DNA from: Candidatus Sulfopaludibacter sp. SbA3
GTDB lineage: Bacteria > Pseudomonadota > Alphaproteobacteria > Caulobacterales > Hyphomonadaceae
Direction of reading: 5' to 3'
DNA length: 64,000 bases
Assembly: GCA_945888325.1 (NCBI GenBank)
Contig: CAMDAC010000011.1
Span: 1-64,000 of the forward strand
In this document: positions 8,362-18,765 of the stretch, one piece after another
Layout of the letters: each line of letters starts with the position of its first letter
Position numbering within the stretch: position 1 is the first letter of the stretch
Position numbers and translations under genes: made by a program
The notes under the pieces: model-generated
Databases searched by the model: none
The model's input: the letters and a program-made list of their open reading frames with translations, nothing else
What the model was told of the DNA's origin: nothing

Positions 8362-10263
8362 CTACTCTTCTACAAGCATCACCAGCACGTCGCCGTCGGC
8401 GACCTGCTGACCGGCGGTGGCGTGGACGGCTTCGATCACGCCGTCGCGGGGCGCTGTCAGAGCGTGTTCCATTTTCATTGCTTCGAGGACGGCGAGGGTT
8501 TCCCCGCGGGTGACCGCGGCGCCGGCTTTGGCCAGTACACTGAGCACCTTGCCGGGCATCGGGGCTTTCACGACGTTGCCGCCGAGGGCAGCGTCGGCGT
8601 CGGCGCTGAACTCGGGGATGGTGACGAGGAAGGTGTCGCCGCCGGTGGTGACGGCGAAGCGGCGGGGCGAGAGGTCGGTGATCAGCGGGAAAGGTGTCTC
8701 GTCGCTGAGGGGCGTATCCGGGTCGACGAGTTCGGCGGCGCCGTCAGCAGCGAGGAGGACATCGCGGCGAGGGACGCAGTTCAGGCGGAAGCCGTCATGC
8801 AGGTCCCAGGGAGAGACGGCGCCTTCATCGTCGAGGAGCAATGTGGCGACGGCGGAGAGCGAGGCGGCGCGGTGTACGTCCGGCACCGCGGCCAGGGCGC
8901 CCAGATTGTCGCCGATCCAGTTGACGTGGTGCGTGCCGGCGGCGAACTCCTCGGAGAGCGCGCAGCGGCGCAGGAAGCCGGCATTGGAGGATACGCCGCA
9001 GAGCTGGGTATGGGCGAGTACGTCTGTCAGGCGTTCCAGCGCGGTGTCGCGGGTGTCTCCGTGTACGATCAGTTTGGCGATCATGGAATCGTAGTTCGAG
9101 TTGACGCGGTCGCCGGACTCGAAGCCGGCATCCCAGCGCAGGGATTCGCCGTCCGGTTCTTCGAGGAGGCCGAATTCGAGGATAAGGCCAGCGCCGGGGC
9201 GGAAATTGTCGGCAGGGTCTTCGGCGCAGATGCGGGCTTCGAAGGCGTGGCCCGTGAGCTTGATGTCCTTCTGCTTCAGTGGGAGCTTGCCGCCGGAGGC
9301 GACGATCAGCTGCCATTCGACAAGATCGGTGCCGGTGATGGCTTCGGTGACCGGATGCTCGACCTGAAGGCGCGTGTTCATCTCGAGGAACCAGAAGGTG
9401 TCCAGCGCGAGCGGCCTTGATCCGTCCACGATGAATTCGACGGTACCGGCGCCCTGGTAGCCGACGGCTTTCGCGAGCTTCACGGCGGCGTCGGTCATCG
9501 CCTTGCGGACCGGCTCCGGCATGCCGGGCGCGGGGGCTTCCTCGATGACTTTCTGGCGGCGGCGCTGGAGTGAACAGTCGCGCTCGAACAGGTGGACGAC
9601 ATTGCCGTGCTGGTCGCCGAAGACCTGGACTTCGATATGGCGTGGGCGCTCGACCAGTTTTTCGAGCATGACGCGGCCATCGCCGAAACTGGATTCCGCT
9701 TCGCGCACGGCGCTGGTGAGTTCGGCCTGCAGGTCGGCGGCGCGCGAGACCTGACGAATACCCCTGCCCCCGCCGCCGGCGACGGCCTTGATGAGGAGCG
9801 GGTAGCCTACCTTTTCGGCGGCTTTGGTCAGTGTGCTGATATCCTGCGCCTCACCCCGGTAGCCGGGGAGCACGGGCACGCCCGCCTCTTCGGCGATGCG
9901 CTTGGCTTCGTCCTTCGGGCCCATCGAGCGGATAGCAGCAGGCGGCGGGCCGACCCAAGCGAGCCCGGCGGCGAGAACGGCTTCGGCGAAGCCGGCGTTC
10001 TCGGACAGAAAGCCGTAGCCTGGGTGGACGGCGTTTGCGCCCGTTTGCGCGGCGGCGGCGAGGATCGCCTCTACGCGCAGGTAGCTTTCGGCGGCGGGGG
10101 CGGCGCCGATATGGACGGCTTCATCGGCTTCGCGGACGTGCATCGCGGCGCGGTCGGCATCCGAGTAGACGGCGACGGTTTCTATGCCGAGGCGGCGGCA
10201 GGTGCGGAAGATCCGGACGGCGATCTCACCCCGGTTCGCGACGAGGAGTTTGGTAATTTTCAC
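8362..10263 (-). CDS. liuD: 3-methylcrotonyl-CoA carboxylase, biotin-carrying alpha subunit
   Basis: A 633-aa subunit joining biotin carboxylase and biotin carrier domains. The BC domain starts ITKLLVANRGEIAVRIFRT and has the Gly-rich ATP loop KAVAGGGGRGIR and the EMNTRLQVEHPVTE signature. The last 75 residues are a biotinyl domain with the biotinylated Lys in EAMKMEH. Such subunits can belong to several acyl-CoA carboxylases; the assignment to the leucine pathway rests on liuB, liuC and liuA elsewhere in the window. The start is GTG, overlapping the stop of the upstream DUF817 gene (GTGA, 4 bp). A much longer open frame extends upstream but is only a shadow of that gene. The role is ATP-dependent carboxylation of 3-methylcrotonyl-CoA with LiuB. 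Confidence 0.9.
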   Translation of the reverse strand: MKITKLLVANRGEIAVRIFRTCRRLGIETVAVYSDADRAAMHVREADEAVHIGAAPAAESYLRVEAILAAAAQTGANAVHPGYGFLSENAGFAEAVLAAGLAWVGPPPAAIRSMGPKDEAKRIAEEAGVPVLPGYRGEAQDISTLTKAAEKVGYPLLIKAVAGGGGRGIRQVSRAADLQAELTSAVREAESSFGDGRVMLEKLVERPRHIEVQVFGDQHGNVVHLFERDCSLQRRRQKVIEEAPAPGMPEPVRKAMTDAAVKLAKAVGYQGAGTVEFIVDGSRPLALDTFWFLEMNTRLQVEHPVTEAITGTDLVEWQLIVASGGKLPLKQKDIKLTGHAFEARICAEDPADNFRPGAGLILEFGLLEEPDGESLRWDAGFESGDRVNSNYDSMIAKLIVHGDTRDTALERLTDVLAHTQLCGVSSNAGFLRRCALSEEFAAGTHHVNWIGDNLGALAAVPDVHRAASLSAVATLLLDDEGAVSPWDLHDGFRLNCVPRRDVLLAADGAAELVDPDTPLSDETPFPLITDLSPRRFAVTTGGDTFLVTIPEFSADADAALGGNVVKAPMPGKVLSVLAKAGAAVTRGETLAVLEAMKMEHALTAPRDGVIEAVHATAGQQVADGDVLVMLVEE

Positions 10264-11126
10264 GGGCGGCCTCTCCCCCTGCCCCGGTGCACGGTGGCGA
10301 CCAGGACGAAACTGATGATCATCAGCAGATACCATGATCCGAGCTTGGATAAAGACACCATCTCCCAGCCGGTCTCCTGGCCGGGATAGGACCAGGCGCG
10401 GGCGAAGGTGCCGAGGTTTTCGGCGAACCAGATGAAAATGGCGACGAGGAAGAAGCCGACCAGCAGTGGCATCGGGCGGTGGACCTCGTCCGGGCGGAAC
10501 CAGACGACGGTGCGCAGGTAAAGCACGGCGGTGGCGGCGAAGAGGCCGAGGCGGATGTCGGGCAGCCAGTGGTGGGCGAAGAAGTTCACGTAGATGGCGG
10601 CGGCGAGCAGGCCTTGCAGCCAGAGCGGCGGGAACCGGTCGAACCGGAATTCGAAGATGCGCCAGACGCGGGCGAGGTAGGACCCGACCGCGGCGTACAT
10701 GAAGCCGGAGAAGAGCGGCACGGCGCCGATGCGGAGGTAGCTGTCCTCCGGGTAGATCCAGCTTCCATGGGCGGTCTTGAAGAGCTCCATGATGGTGCCG
10801 ACCACGTGGAAAACGAGGATGACGCGCGCCTCCTCCCAGGTTTCGAGGCCGGAGAGGATGAGCAGGACCTGCAGGGCGAGCGCGGCGAGGACGAGAAAGT
10901 CGTAGCGCGAGAGGGCGGCGCCGTCCGGGTAGAAGAAGTGGGTGAGCAGGAGCAGCGCGAGCATCACGCCGCCGAACAGGCAGGCCCAGGCCTGCTTGAT
11001 GCCGAAGCTGATGAACTCGAACAGGCCGAGGCTCCACGGGCCCTTCACCCAGCGGGCGCGGAGGGCTTCGCGTTCGGCGTGAAGGCGGGCGCGCAGGCGC
11101 GTGGAAGCAGGCACCGGATTTGTCAT
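10260..11126 (-). CDS. DUF817 multi-pass membrane protein
   Basis: A 288-aa inner-membrane protein with about eight hydrophobic helices. Conserved stretches typical of DUF817 are FEFISFGIKQAWACLFGG, LETWEEARVILVFHVVGTIMELFKT, GSWIYPE and VPLFSGFMYAAVGSYLARVW. DUF817 has no established function. The start is the first ATG after an Arg-rich N-terminus. It is translationally coupled to liuD by a 4-bp GTGA overlap, so both are made from one mRNA. The overlap is unusual, since liuD normally follows liuC or liuB. The membrane protein may have been captured into the operon; a leucine-related role is not shown. Confidence 0.85.
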   Translation of the reverse strand: MTNPVPASTRLRARLHAEREALRARWVKGPWSLGLFEFISFGIKQAWACLFGGVMLALLLLTHFFYPDGAALSRYDFLVLAALALQVLLILSGLETWEEARVILVFHVVGTIMELFKTAHGSWIYPEDSYLRIGAVPLFSGFMYAAVGSYLARVWRIFEFRFDRFPPLWLQGLLAAAIYVNFFAHHWLPDIRLGLFAATAVLYLRTVVWFRPDEVHRPMPLLVGFFLVAIFIWFAENLGTFARAWSYPGQETGWEMVSLSKLGSWYLLMIISFVLVATVHRGRGRGRP

Positions 11127-11259
11127 CGCCGACGGGAATGGCCGGGTTTCCGGGCCGAAACAAGGCCGGAGCCGGCGCCGCCGGGCGGTGATTTTGAGGC
11201 TTTGTCAGGCCCGCCGGATGGCGTAAGCATGGGGGGTGACCATGCAACGGGGGAGTCCG

Positions 11260-11589
11260 ATGGCTTACAATTCAGGCGTTCAACTGGCCGGCATTGCCGG
11301 TATCGTCGGCGGCGGACTTGGCGCCTATTTCGGCTACAACTACGCCATCGTGGAGGGCATGCCGCCGGTCCAGGGCGCGCTCATTCTCGGCGCGATCGGG
11401 ATGATCGCGTTCAGCGCGGGCGCGTTCGTGCTGAAATCGGTGCTGCAGTTCATTGTCTATGTGATCATGCTGGGACTGGTCGTGTACATATTCCGGGAGC
11501 CCATAGAAGGCCTGACCGGGATCAACCCGGTCGAAGCCATTCACACGACGCTGACGGGCTGGGGCCTGCCGCTGCCGCCGCTGGAATAG
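11260..11589 (+). CDS. Small membrane protein, unknown function
   Basis: About 109 aa with three hydrophobic segments: LAGIAGIVGGGLGAYFGYNY, ALILGAIGMIAFSAGAFVL and VLQFIVYVIMLGLVVYIF. No family is recognised. The ATG at 11260 has GGGGGAG about 5 nt upstream, better than the in-frame GTG at 11236. It is divergent from the DUF817 gene and ends one base before the stop of the convergent liuC. Third positions are G/C-rich like neighbouring genes, which supports it being real. Confidence 0.65.
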   Translation: MAYNSGVQLAGIAGIVGGGLGAYFGYNYAIVEGMPPVQGALILGAIGMIAFSAGAFVLKSVLQFIVYVIMLGLVVYIFREPIEGLTGINPVEAIHTTLTGWGLPLPPLE

Positions 11590-11590
11590 C

Positions 11591-12391
11591 TTAGGCCTTC
11601 CAGCTGGGCGGGCGTTTCTCAAGGAAGGCGGCGACGCCTTCTTTCCCCTCCGCAGAGGACCGGCGCGCGGCGATGCGCTTGGCGGTCTTGTGCGCGAGCT
11701 CCCGGTCGATCGGGCGGCCCGCAACATCGCGGACGAGCTTCTTGGAATCGGCGATGGCGCCGGGGGCGGCGGCGAAGACAAGCTTGGCGATGTGTTCCTC
11801 GAGCTCCGCCATTTCATCCGAGGTCTGAGCAACATACTGCACAAGGCCGATGCGTTCGGCGTAGGCGGCGTCAAAGGATTCTGCCGTGACGAACAGGGCG
11901 CGGGCCCAGCGGGGGCCGATGGCGTCGATCACGAAGGGGCTGATGGTGGCTGGCGTCAGGCCGAGGCGGACTTCGGAGAAACGGAAGGATGTGTTCGCCA
12001 TCGCGATGGCGACATCGCAGGCGGCGATGAGCCCTGCCCCGCCGCCCATGGCGATGCCCTGCACAAGGGCGAGCGTCATTTGCGGCATCTCGTAGAGACG
12101 CTGCAGCATTTCGGCGAGACGCTCGGCGTCCGCTTCGTTTTCCTCCCGCGTGTGGGTGGCGGCGCGCTTCATCCAGGCGAGGTCTGCGCCGGCCGAGAAG
12201 GACGGGCCTTCGCCGCGCAGGATCATCATGCGGATGGAGGACTGGTCGGCGATCATCGTGAATACGTCCGTCAGCTCGGCGATCAGTTCGGCGTTGAAGG
12301 CGTTGTGAACATCCGGCCGGTTGAGCGTGACGATGGCGACGCCGGCGCGGGTCGCATCGAACTTGATCAGGTCATATTCGGAGTCGCGCAT
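11591..12391 (-). CDS. liuC: Methylglutaconyl-CoA hydratase
   Basis: A 266-aa crotonase. FSAGADLAWMKRAA (about residues 65-78) forms the CoA-binding loop typical of LiuC-type hydratases. The oxyanion region is AMGGGAGLIAACDVAIA, followed by FSEVRLGLTPATISPFVI. The TISPFVI stretch is typical of this subgroup, and the first Glu of ordinary enoyl-CoA hydratases is replaced, as in other LiuC proteins. It hydrates 3-methylglutaconyl-CoA, the product of LiuBD, to HMG-CoA. It lies between liuB and liuD on the same strand but is separated from each by a plus-strand gene, so the usual liu operon is broken up. A small hairpin (12446-12462) lies upstream between this gene and the divergent PPOX gene. 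Confidence 0.85.
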   Translation of the reverse strand: MRDSEYDLIKFDATRAGVAIVTLNRPDVHNAFNAELIAELTDVFTMIADQSSIRMMILRGEGPSFSAGADLAWMKRAATHTREENEADAERLAEMLQRLYEMPQMTLALVQGIAMGGGAGLIAACDVAIAMANTSFRFSEVRLGLTPATISPFVIDAIGPRWARALFVTAESFDAAYAERIGLVQYVAQTSDEMAELEEHIAKLVFAAAPGAIADSKKLVRDVAGRPIDRELAHKTAKRIAARRSSAEGKEGVAAFLEKRPPSWKA

Positions 12392-12552
12392 GGCGGTGTT
12401 TCCTCTGGGTGGTTTCTTGTGGCGCTATCTTGCGGTAGCCGCCGGGCCTGCGCAAGGCAGGCAGAACGGCGCAGGCGTGACCACGATTTAAGTCAGCCAC
12501 GAGGGAACGGCTTGGGATGCAGGGCGTTCATTGGGCAGATAAGGAGACCCCT

Positions 12553-13047
12553 ATGGCTGACCTCAAGAAGTTTGACGAAAATCCGCAGCACCAGCTGCTC
12601 GAAGAAATCAAGGGTGCGCGCTGCGTGATGCTCGGCTCGCCGGACCATGACAAGCATATGCAGCCGATGGCGCCGCAAGTGGATGTTGATGCAGGCGTGA
12701 TCTATTTCTACTCGGACAATACCAGCGAACTGGGCAGCACGATTCTTGCGCGGCCGTCGTCCGTCCACATGTGCCACATCGAAAAGGACTACCAAGCCTG
12801 CGTGAAAGGCATGCTGTCGCCGCACAATGACCCCGCGACGATCGACAAGTTCTGGAACCCGATGGTTGAGGCCTGGTATCCGGGAGGCAAGAACGACCCG
12901 AAGATGCTGATGCTGAAATTCGAACCGCATGATGCGGCGGTCTGGGCATCGGACAAATCGTCGATCGGATTCCTGTTCGAAGTCGCGAAAGCCAACATCA
13001 AGGGCGAGATGCCGAACATGGGCAAATCGAAAGAGATTCAGCTCTAG
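12553..13047 (+). CDS. Pyridoxamine 5'-phosphate oxidase-like (general stress FMN-binding) protein
   Basis: A 164-aa split-barrel protein of the general stress protein 26 type. It has GARCVMLGSPDHDKHMQPMAP, VIYFYSDNTSELGSTIL, a central VHMCHIEKDYQACVKG strand, FWNPMVEAWYPGGKNDPKM and LLKFEP-like end strands (LMLKFEPHDAAVW). Such proteins bind FMN or F420 and are thought to act in redox stress; the substrate is unknown. AAGGAGA lies 5 nt before the ATG. A strong hairpin with a T-run follows about 26 bp after the stop, so it is probably transcribed alone. Confidence 0.8.
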   Translation: MADLKKFDENPQHQLLEEIKGARCVMLGSPDHDKHMQPMAPQVDVDAGVIYFYSDNTSELGSTILARPSSVHMCHIEKDYQACVKGMLSPHNDPATIDKFWNPMVEAWYPGGKNDPKMLMLKFEPHDAAVWASDKSSIGFLFEVAKANIKGEMPNMGKSKEIQL

Positions 13048-13073
13048 GGCTGCTCACTCAAACGCTTTGATTC

Positions 13074-13105
13074 ATCACCCTCGGCGCCGCGCGCCGGGGG
13101 TGATT

Positions 13106-13107
<2 letters not shown>
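13074..13107 (+). terminator. Rho-independent terminator after the PPOX-like gene
   Basis: A 14-bp stem (13074-13087 with 13091-13104, one G-T wobble), a 3-nt loop, then TTT/TTTT at 13104-13107. It begins 26 bp after the plus-strand stop codon. The T-run overlaps the TAA of the convergent liuB, so the stem may also end the liuB transcript, though that side lacks a U-tract. Confidence 0.8.
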
Positions 13108-14713
<1,606 letters not shown>

Positions 14714-14802
14714 GCGATCTTCCTTAACACTTCCGCCGAGGATTAGCCGCCGCTCACCGGACTGTCACCGGTTCGGTAACGGATTTATGGTAAACAGGGA
14801 GC

Positions 14803-16614
14803 ATGGACGGCTTTCAAACCACAGTCAGAACGCGCAAGAAACGGGTCATGCAGATCCCTCCCAATCCTGATCTGAAAGTGATTCCCTTGCTGAAGGATGT
14901 CTCGCAGCGCGCGATGCGCTCGGCGGGCAAGGAAGCGCGCTGGTTCTCGCTGCCGGCCGGCCAACCTCTTTTCCTGGCCGGGGAGCTGGCCGATTCGATC
15001 TTTTTCGTCGTGTCGGGAACGCTCGGCGCCTTTGGGTCCAACAACGAATTCGTGGGCCATATCCGGCCTGGCGAGCCGGTGGGCGAGATGGCGCTGTTCC
15101 TGGGCGGTGTCGACCTCAACGGCGACGGCGTGGCGGAAGACAAGCCGCATACGGGCTCAGTCTACGCACTGCGCGATTCCGAAGTGGTGGCCCTGTCGCG
15201 GGCTGGCTGGAACCGGCTGGTGAAGGCAGAGCCGGAACTGCTGGAAGGCATGATCCGGATCATCCTGCGCCGGCTCGGCCGGACCGGGCAGCGCAATGTG
15301 GCGACGGTGCCGAAGGTCTACACGCTGGTGGCCACCTCACCGACGATCGACCTGCGCCTGCGGGCCCGGGACCTGCGCGACGCGCTGATGAAGTTCGGCC
15401 AGAAGGTGGCCATCATTGACGAAATCCAGGGTGAGGAGAAGCCCGCGGCCTTCTTCGATGAGCTTGAGCAGAACAATGATACGGTGATCCTGATCACCGC
15501 GATTGGCGACACGTCCTGGTTCCGGCTGGCGACGCGGCAGGCGGACCGGATCTGGGTACTAGCCCGCGGTGACGCGCGGCCGTCCGTGCCGCTGATGCCG
15601 CAAGACAGCTCGCCGGCCCAGCGCCTGAAACTTGTCGACGTGCTACTGCTCCATCCGGGTACGGAGCGCCGCGCGGCGCGTCCGCAGGAATGGCTGGACG
15701 CAGCGGGCGCGAACCGGCTGTTCCATTGGTACGGCGACAGCAAGGGCGATGCCATGCGTCTCGCCCGCGTGATGACGGGCCGGTCGGTTGGCATCGTGCT
15801 GTCCGGTGGCGGCGCGCGCGCCTACAGCCATATCGGCGCCATCCGGGCGATCCGCGAGGCGGGTATCCCGATCGACTTTGCCGGTGGCGCGTCGATGGGC
15901 GCGGTCGTTGCGGCCTGCGTGGCGATGGGCTGGAGCGATGCCGAGATCGACTGGCGAATCCGCAAGGCCTTCGTGGAATCCAATCCGCTGGGCGACTACA
16001 CCCTGCCCGTCGTGGGCATGGTGCGGGGCAAGCGCGTCAATGCGCGGCTCGAAGAGCATTTCGGCGAGACTGATATCGGCGACCTGCAGATCCCATTCTA
16101 CGCGCTGTCGACTAACCTGACCTCGGGCCGTGTGCACGTCCACCGCAGCGGCCATCTTCGCACTGCGCTGCGGGCGACGATCTCCTTGCCCGGCATCCTG
16201 CCGCCAGTGGTCGATGGCGAGGACATTCTGGTGGACGGCGCAGTCCTCAACAACTTCCCGGTGGAGATCATGCGTGAGCTGCACCAGGGCTTCGTGATCG
16301 GATCAGACGTGTCCGGACAACCCGAAGGCCTCAACAAGGAAGAGTTTGTCCGGCCCCTGAACTTCTGGCAGTGGGTGGTACGCAACGGGTTTTCATCGGC
16401 GCCGCCGATTGCCGGCCTGCTGATGCGGGCAGCGACGGTACGCAATGATCCGGCGTATGGCCGGGACATGACCGACGTGATGATCCTGCCCGAATTGCCG
16501 GGCATCGAACTGCGCGACTGGTCGGCCTACGATGCCGCCGTCGAAGCGGGTTATGTAGCCGCCAAGGCGGCCCTGGAGTCCAGCGAAATCCCGAAACTCT
16601 GCTGCCCGGCCTGA
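14803..16614 (+). CDS. Patatin-like phospholipase with cyclic-nucleotide-binding domain (NTE-like)
   Basis: A 603-aa protein combining a cNMP-binding fold (about residues 25-155, with SGTLGAFG and GEPVGEMALFLGG) with a linker that resembles the pre-catalytic part of neuropathy target esterase. A patatin domain starts at about 329. The oxyanion loop is GGGARAYSHIG (335-345), the nucleophile elbow GGASMG has Ser364, and the partner Asp478 lies in LVDGAVLNN, so the Ser-Asp dyad is intact. It should hydrolyse lysophospholipids or related esters, probably at the membrane, with possible control by a bound nucleotide. It is divergent from liuB. GGGAG precedes the ATG. Confidence 0.9.
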   Translation: MDGFQTTVRTRKKRVMQIPPNPDLKVIPLLKDVSQRAMRSAGKEARWFSLPAGQPLFLAGELADSIFFVVSGTLGAFGSNNEFVGHIRPGEPVGEMALFLGGVDLNGDGVAEDKPHTGSVYALRDSEVVALSRAGWNRLVKAEPELLEGMIRIILRRLGRTGQRNVATVPKVYTLVATSPTIDLRLRARDLRDALMKFGQKVAIIDEIQGEEKPAAFFDELEQNNDTVILITAIGDTSWFRLATRQADRIWVLARGDARPSVPLMPQDSSPAQRLKLVDVLLLHPGTERRAARPQEWLDAAGANRLFHWYGDSKGDAMRLARVMTGRSVGIVLSGGGARAYSHIGAIRAIREAGIPIDFAGGASMGAVVAACVAMGWSDAEIDWRIRKAFVESNPLGDYTLPVVGMVRGKRVNARLEEHFGETDIGDLQIPFYALSTNLTSGRVHVHRSGHLRTALRATISLPGILPPVVDGEDILVDGAVLNNFPVEIMRELHQGFVIGSDVSGQPEGLNKEEFVRPLNFWQWVVRNGFSSAPPIAGLLMRAATVRNDPAYGRDMTDVMILPELPGIELRDWSAYDAAVEAGYVAAKAALESSEIPKLCCPA

Positions 16615-16666
16615 GCCGCAACCTGTAGTCGTTTAAAAAGACCCTTAAGCATGTTGGGTCAGGATT

Positions 16667-16683
16667 TTCCAAGATTCTTGGAA
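16667..16683. promoter_or_regulatory. 7-3-7 perfect palindrome upstream of the hybrid histidine kinase
   Basis: TTCCAAG-ATT-CTTGGAA is a perfect inverted repeat, 52 bp after the patatin stop and 20 bp before the kinase start. It is followed by TTTCC. A second weaker repeat (GACCC...GGGTC) lies just upstream. It could be a weak terminator, a leader hairpin or an operator; sequence alone does not decide. Confidence 0.4.
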
Positions 16684-16703
16684 TTTCCTGGAGGGCTCAG
16701 GAT

Positions 16704-18674
16704 ATGGATGCAAGTCTTCTCGACATGCTGCCGATCGCGGTTTGCGAGACTGCGCCCGTGCGAAACGAATTTGGCGAGATCGTGGACCTTGAATGGGTTT
16801 CCGCCAAAAAGTTGATGAACGAATCCATCCTGCCGGACGGTGGCAGCGTCGTCGGCATGCGGATCTTCGAGTTCGATCCGGCCTACCGGGACTCGAAGAT
16901 GGTCCAATGCGTGATAGAGGTGATAAACACCGGCGAGCCGCGCACGCTGATCACGCAGCAGGGCCGTGTCGCAAAGATGCTCGGCAAGGTCGTGAAGACC
17001 ATGATCATTCCGTCACCGCGCGGGGCCGTCTCCTGCTCACATGAAATCACCGACATTGCCGCGGAGCGCGACGATGCCCGCCGCCGGTTCGAGCTCGCCC
17101 GCGCCGCTTGCGACAACGCGCTGAACGGCATCATCCTTTCGGACAGCGACAGCAAGGCCCTCTACGTGAACCGCGCGATCAGCGACCTGCTGGGCTACAC
17201 GCCCGAAGAAGTGGTCGGCCAGAATATCGGCATACTGTTTGGCGTTAAGACGCTGGATGCCTTGCGGGCGTTCGGAAAGCACACCGTCAGCGAGATCGAG
17301 CGCGGCGAAAACATCCGCGTCGAGCGTGATGCGGAGGCGGTGTCCAAATCCGGCGAACGGATTCGCACGCAATTCTCGACCTCAAGCACGGCCTGGGGCG
17401 ACACTGGCCAAACGCTGTTCATCACGGTGCTGCGCGACGTGCGCGAGGAACGTGCCAAGGCGCATGAATTGCGCGATGCGCTGGACCGGGCAGAACAGGC
17501 GACGCGGCTGAAGTCCGAGTTCCTCGCCAACATGAGCCATGAGATCCGTACACCGCTGAACGGCGTGCTAGGTATGGCGCAGGTGCTGGCGCACAGCCCG
17601 CTGACGCCGGTTCAGGCCGACCAGGTGTCGGTGATCCTCGATTCCGGCAACACGCTGATGGTGCTGCTGAACGACATTCTGGATCTCTCCAAGATCGAAG
17701 CCGGGCGGATGGAAGTCTCCTCAGTCGCCGGTGACATCCGCCACAAGCTCAGCGGCCTGTTCAAGCTGTATGAAGCCTCAGCGCGCGAAAAGGGTATCGG
17801 CGTCCAGCTGTTCGTCCACCCGAGCGTGCCATCCAGGCTTGTGTTCGATCCGGTGCGCGTGCGCCAGTGTGTTGGCAACCTTGTCTCCAATGCAATCAAG
17901 TTCACCTCAGAGGGCGAAGTGATGATCGTGGTCTCCAGTGAGCCGTCCGAGGACGGGGGTCACAAGGTAACGGTCCACGTGTCCGACTCTGGCTGCGGGA
18001 TTGCGGCCGACAAGATGGACCGCGTATTTGAATCCTTCCCGCAGGAAGACGGATCGACCACGCGCCGCTTCGGTGGCACGGGCCTTGGCCTGTCGATCAC
18101 GAGGAAACTGGCCCAGATGATGGGCGGCGACGTGACCGCTGTGAGCCAGGTTTGCAGGGGCTCCGTCTTTACACTGACATTCAAGGCGGGTGTCGCGGTG
18201 CCGGCTATCCTGGAAAGCGGGGACAAGGTTGTTGCCGCACCGGTGTGCAAGCCGCGGGCCGGGCTGACAGGCTGCCGGGCGCTGGTCGTCGACGACAACA
18301 ACATCAACCGGCGCGTCGCGCGCTCCTTCCTCGAAATTCATGGGGTGGAAATCAGCGAAGCGGCGGACGGCAACCAGGCGCTGGAGGTTCTGTCGAAAGA
18401 CAAGTTCGACATCGTGCTGATGGACATCCACATGCCGGGGCTCGATGGCGCCGAGGCGTTCAAGCGCCTGCGCAATTCCGGCAGCGTCAACCGCCTGACC
18501 CCGGTGATCGCGCTGATCGCCGATTCTATGCACGGCGACCGGGAGAAATTCCTCGCCAAGGGCTTTGACGGGTACGTTTCCAAGCCGATGGACGAACGAT
18601 CTCTGGTGACGGCGATCACCCAGACCTTGAGCCTTCCGGATGAAAAGTCCCGGACAATGTTGCAGGCCGGCTGA
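16704..18674 (+). CDS. Hybrid sensor histidine kinase with PAS domain and receiver domain
   Basis: A 656-aa protein without obvious membrane segments. Residues 1-120 form a PAS-like input region and about 125-250 a clear PAS domain (DNALNGIILSDSDSKALYVN, FITVLRDVREER), followed by a coiled coil. The HisKA motif NMSHEIRTPLNG puts the phosphorylated His at 279. The ATPase domain has GNLVSNAIKF (391-400), DSGCGI (428-433) and GGTGLGLS. The receiver domain (about 525-640) has DD at 530-531, phospho-Asp574 in VLMDIHMPG and Lys627. The usual Thr/Ser before the beta-4 Ala is Ile605 (ALIADSM). No HPt domain is present, so an external phosphotransfer protein would be needed. GGAGGG precedes the start. 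Confidence 0.9.
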   Translation: MDASLLDMLPIAVCETAPVRNEFGEIVDLEWVSAKKLMNESILPDGGSVVGMRIFEFDPAYRDSKMVQCVIEVINTGEPRTLITQQGRVAKMLGKVVKTMIIPSPRGAVSCSHEITDIAAERDDARRRFELARAACDNALNGIILSDSDSKALYVNRAISDLLGYTPEEVVGQNIGILFGVKTLDALRAFGKHTVSEIERGENIRVERDAEAVSKSGERIRTQFSTSSTAWGDTGQTLFITVLRDVREERAKAHELRDALDRAEQATRLKSEFLANMSHEIRTPLNGVLGMAQVLAHSPLTPVQADQVSVILDSGNTLMVLLNDILDLSKIEAGRMEVSSVAGDIRHKLSGLFKLYEASAREKGIGVQLFVHPSVPSRLVFDPVRVRQCVGNLVSNAIKFTSEGEVMIVVSSEPSEDGGHKVTVHVSDSGCGIAADKMDRVFESFPQEDGSTTRRFGGTGLGLSITRKLAQMMGGDVTAVSQVCRGSVFTLTFKAGVAVPAILESGDKVVAAPVCKPRAGLTGCRALVVDDNNINRRVARSFLEIHGVEISEAADGNQALEVLSKDKFDIVLMDIHMPGLDGAEAFKRLRNSGSVNRLTPVIALIADSMHGDREKFLAKGFDGYVSKPMDERSLVTAITQTLSLPDEKSRTMLQAG

Positions 18675-18765
18675 CGCTGGGTGAACTCGCGGCAGACCTG
18701 ATTATCCGTAGACGGTTTCAGCAATTGATGGCACCTCCGGCGGCAGACAGCTGAAGGAGCACGCC

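Noticed and set aside
10264-11247. Long open frame extending liuD upstream by about 300 codons
   Set aside because: It reads through the DUF817 gene in another frame, is Arg/Pro/His-rich and has no homology. The GTG at 10263 with the GTGA overlap fits carboxylase alignments.
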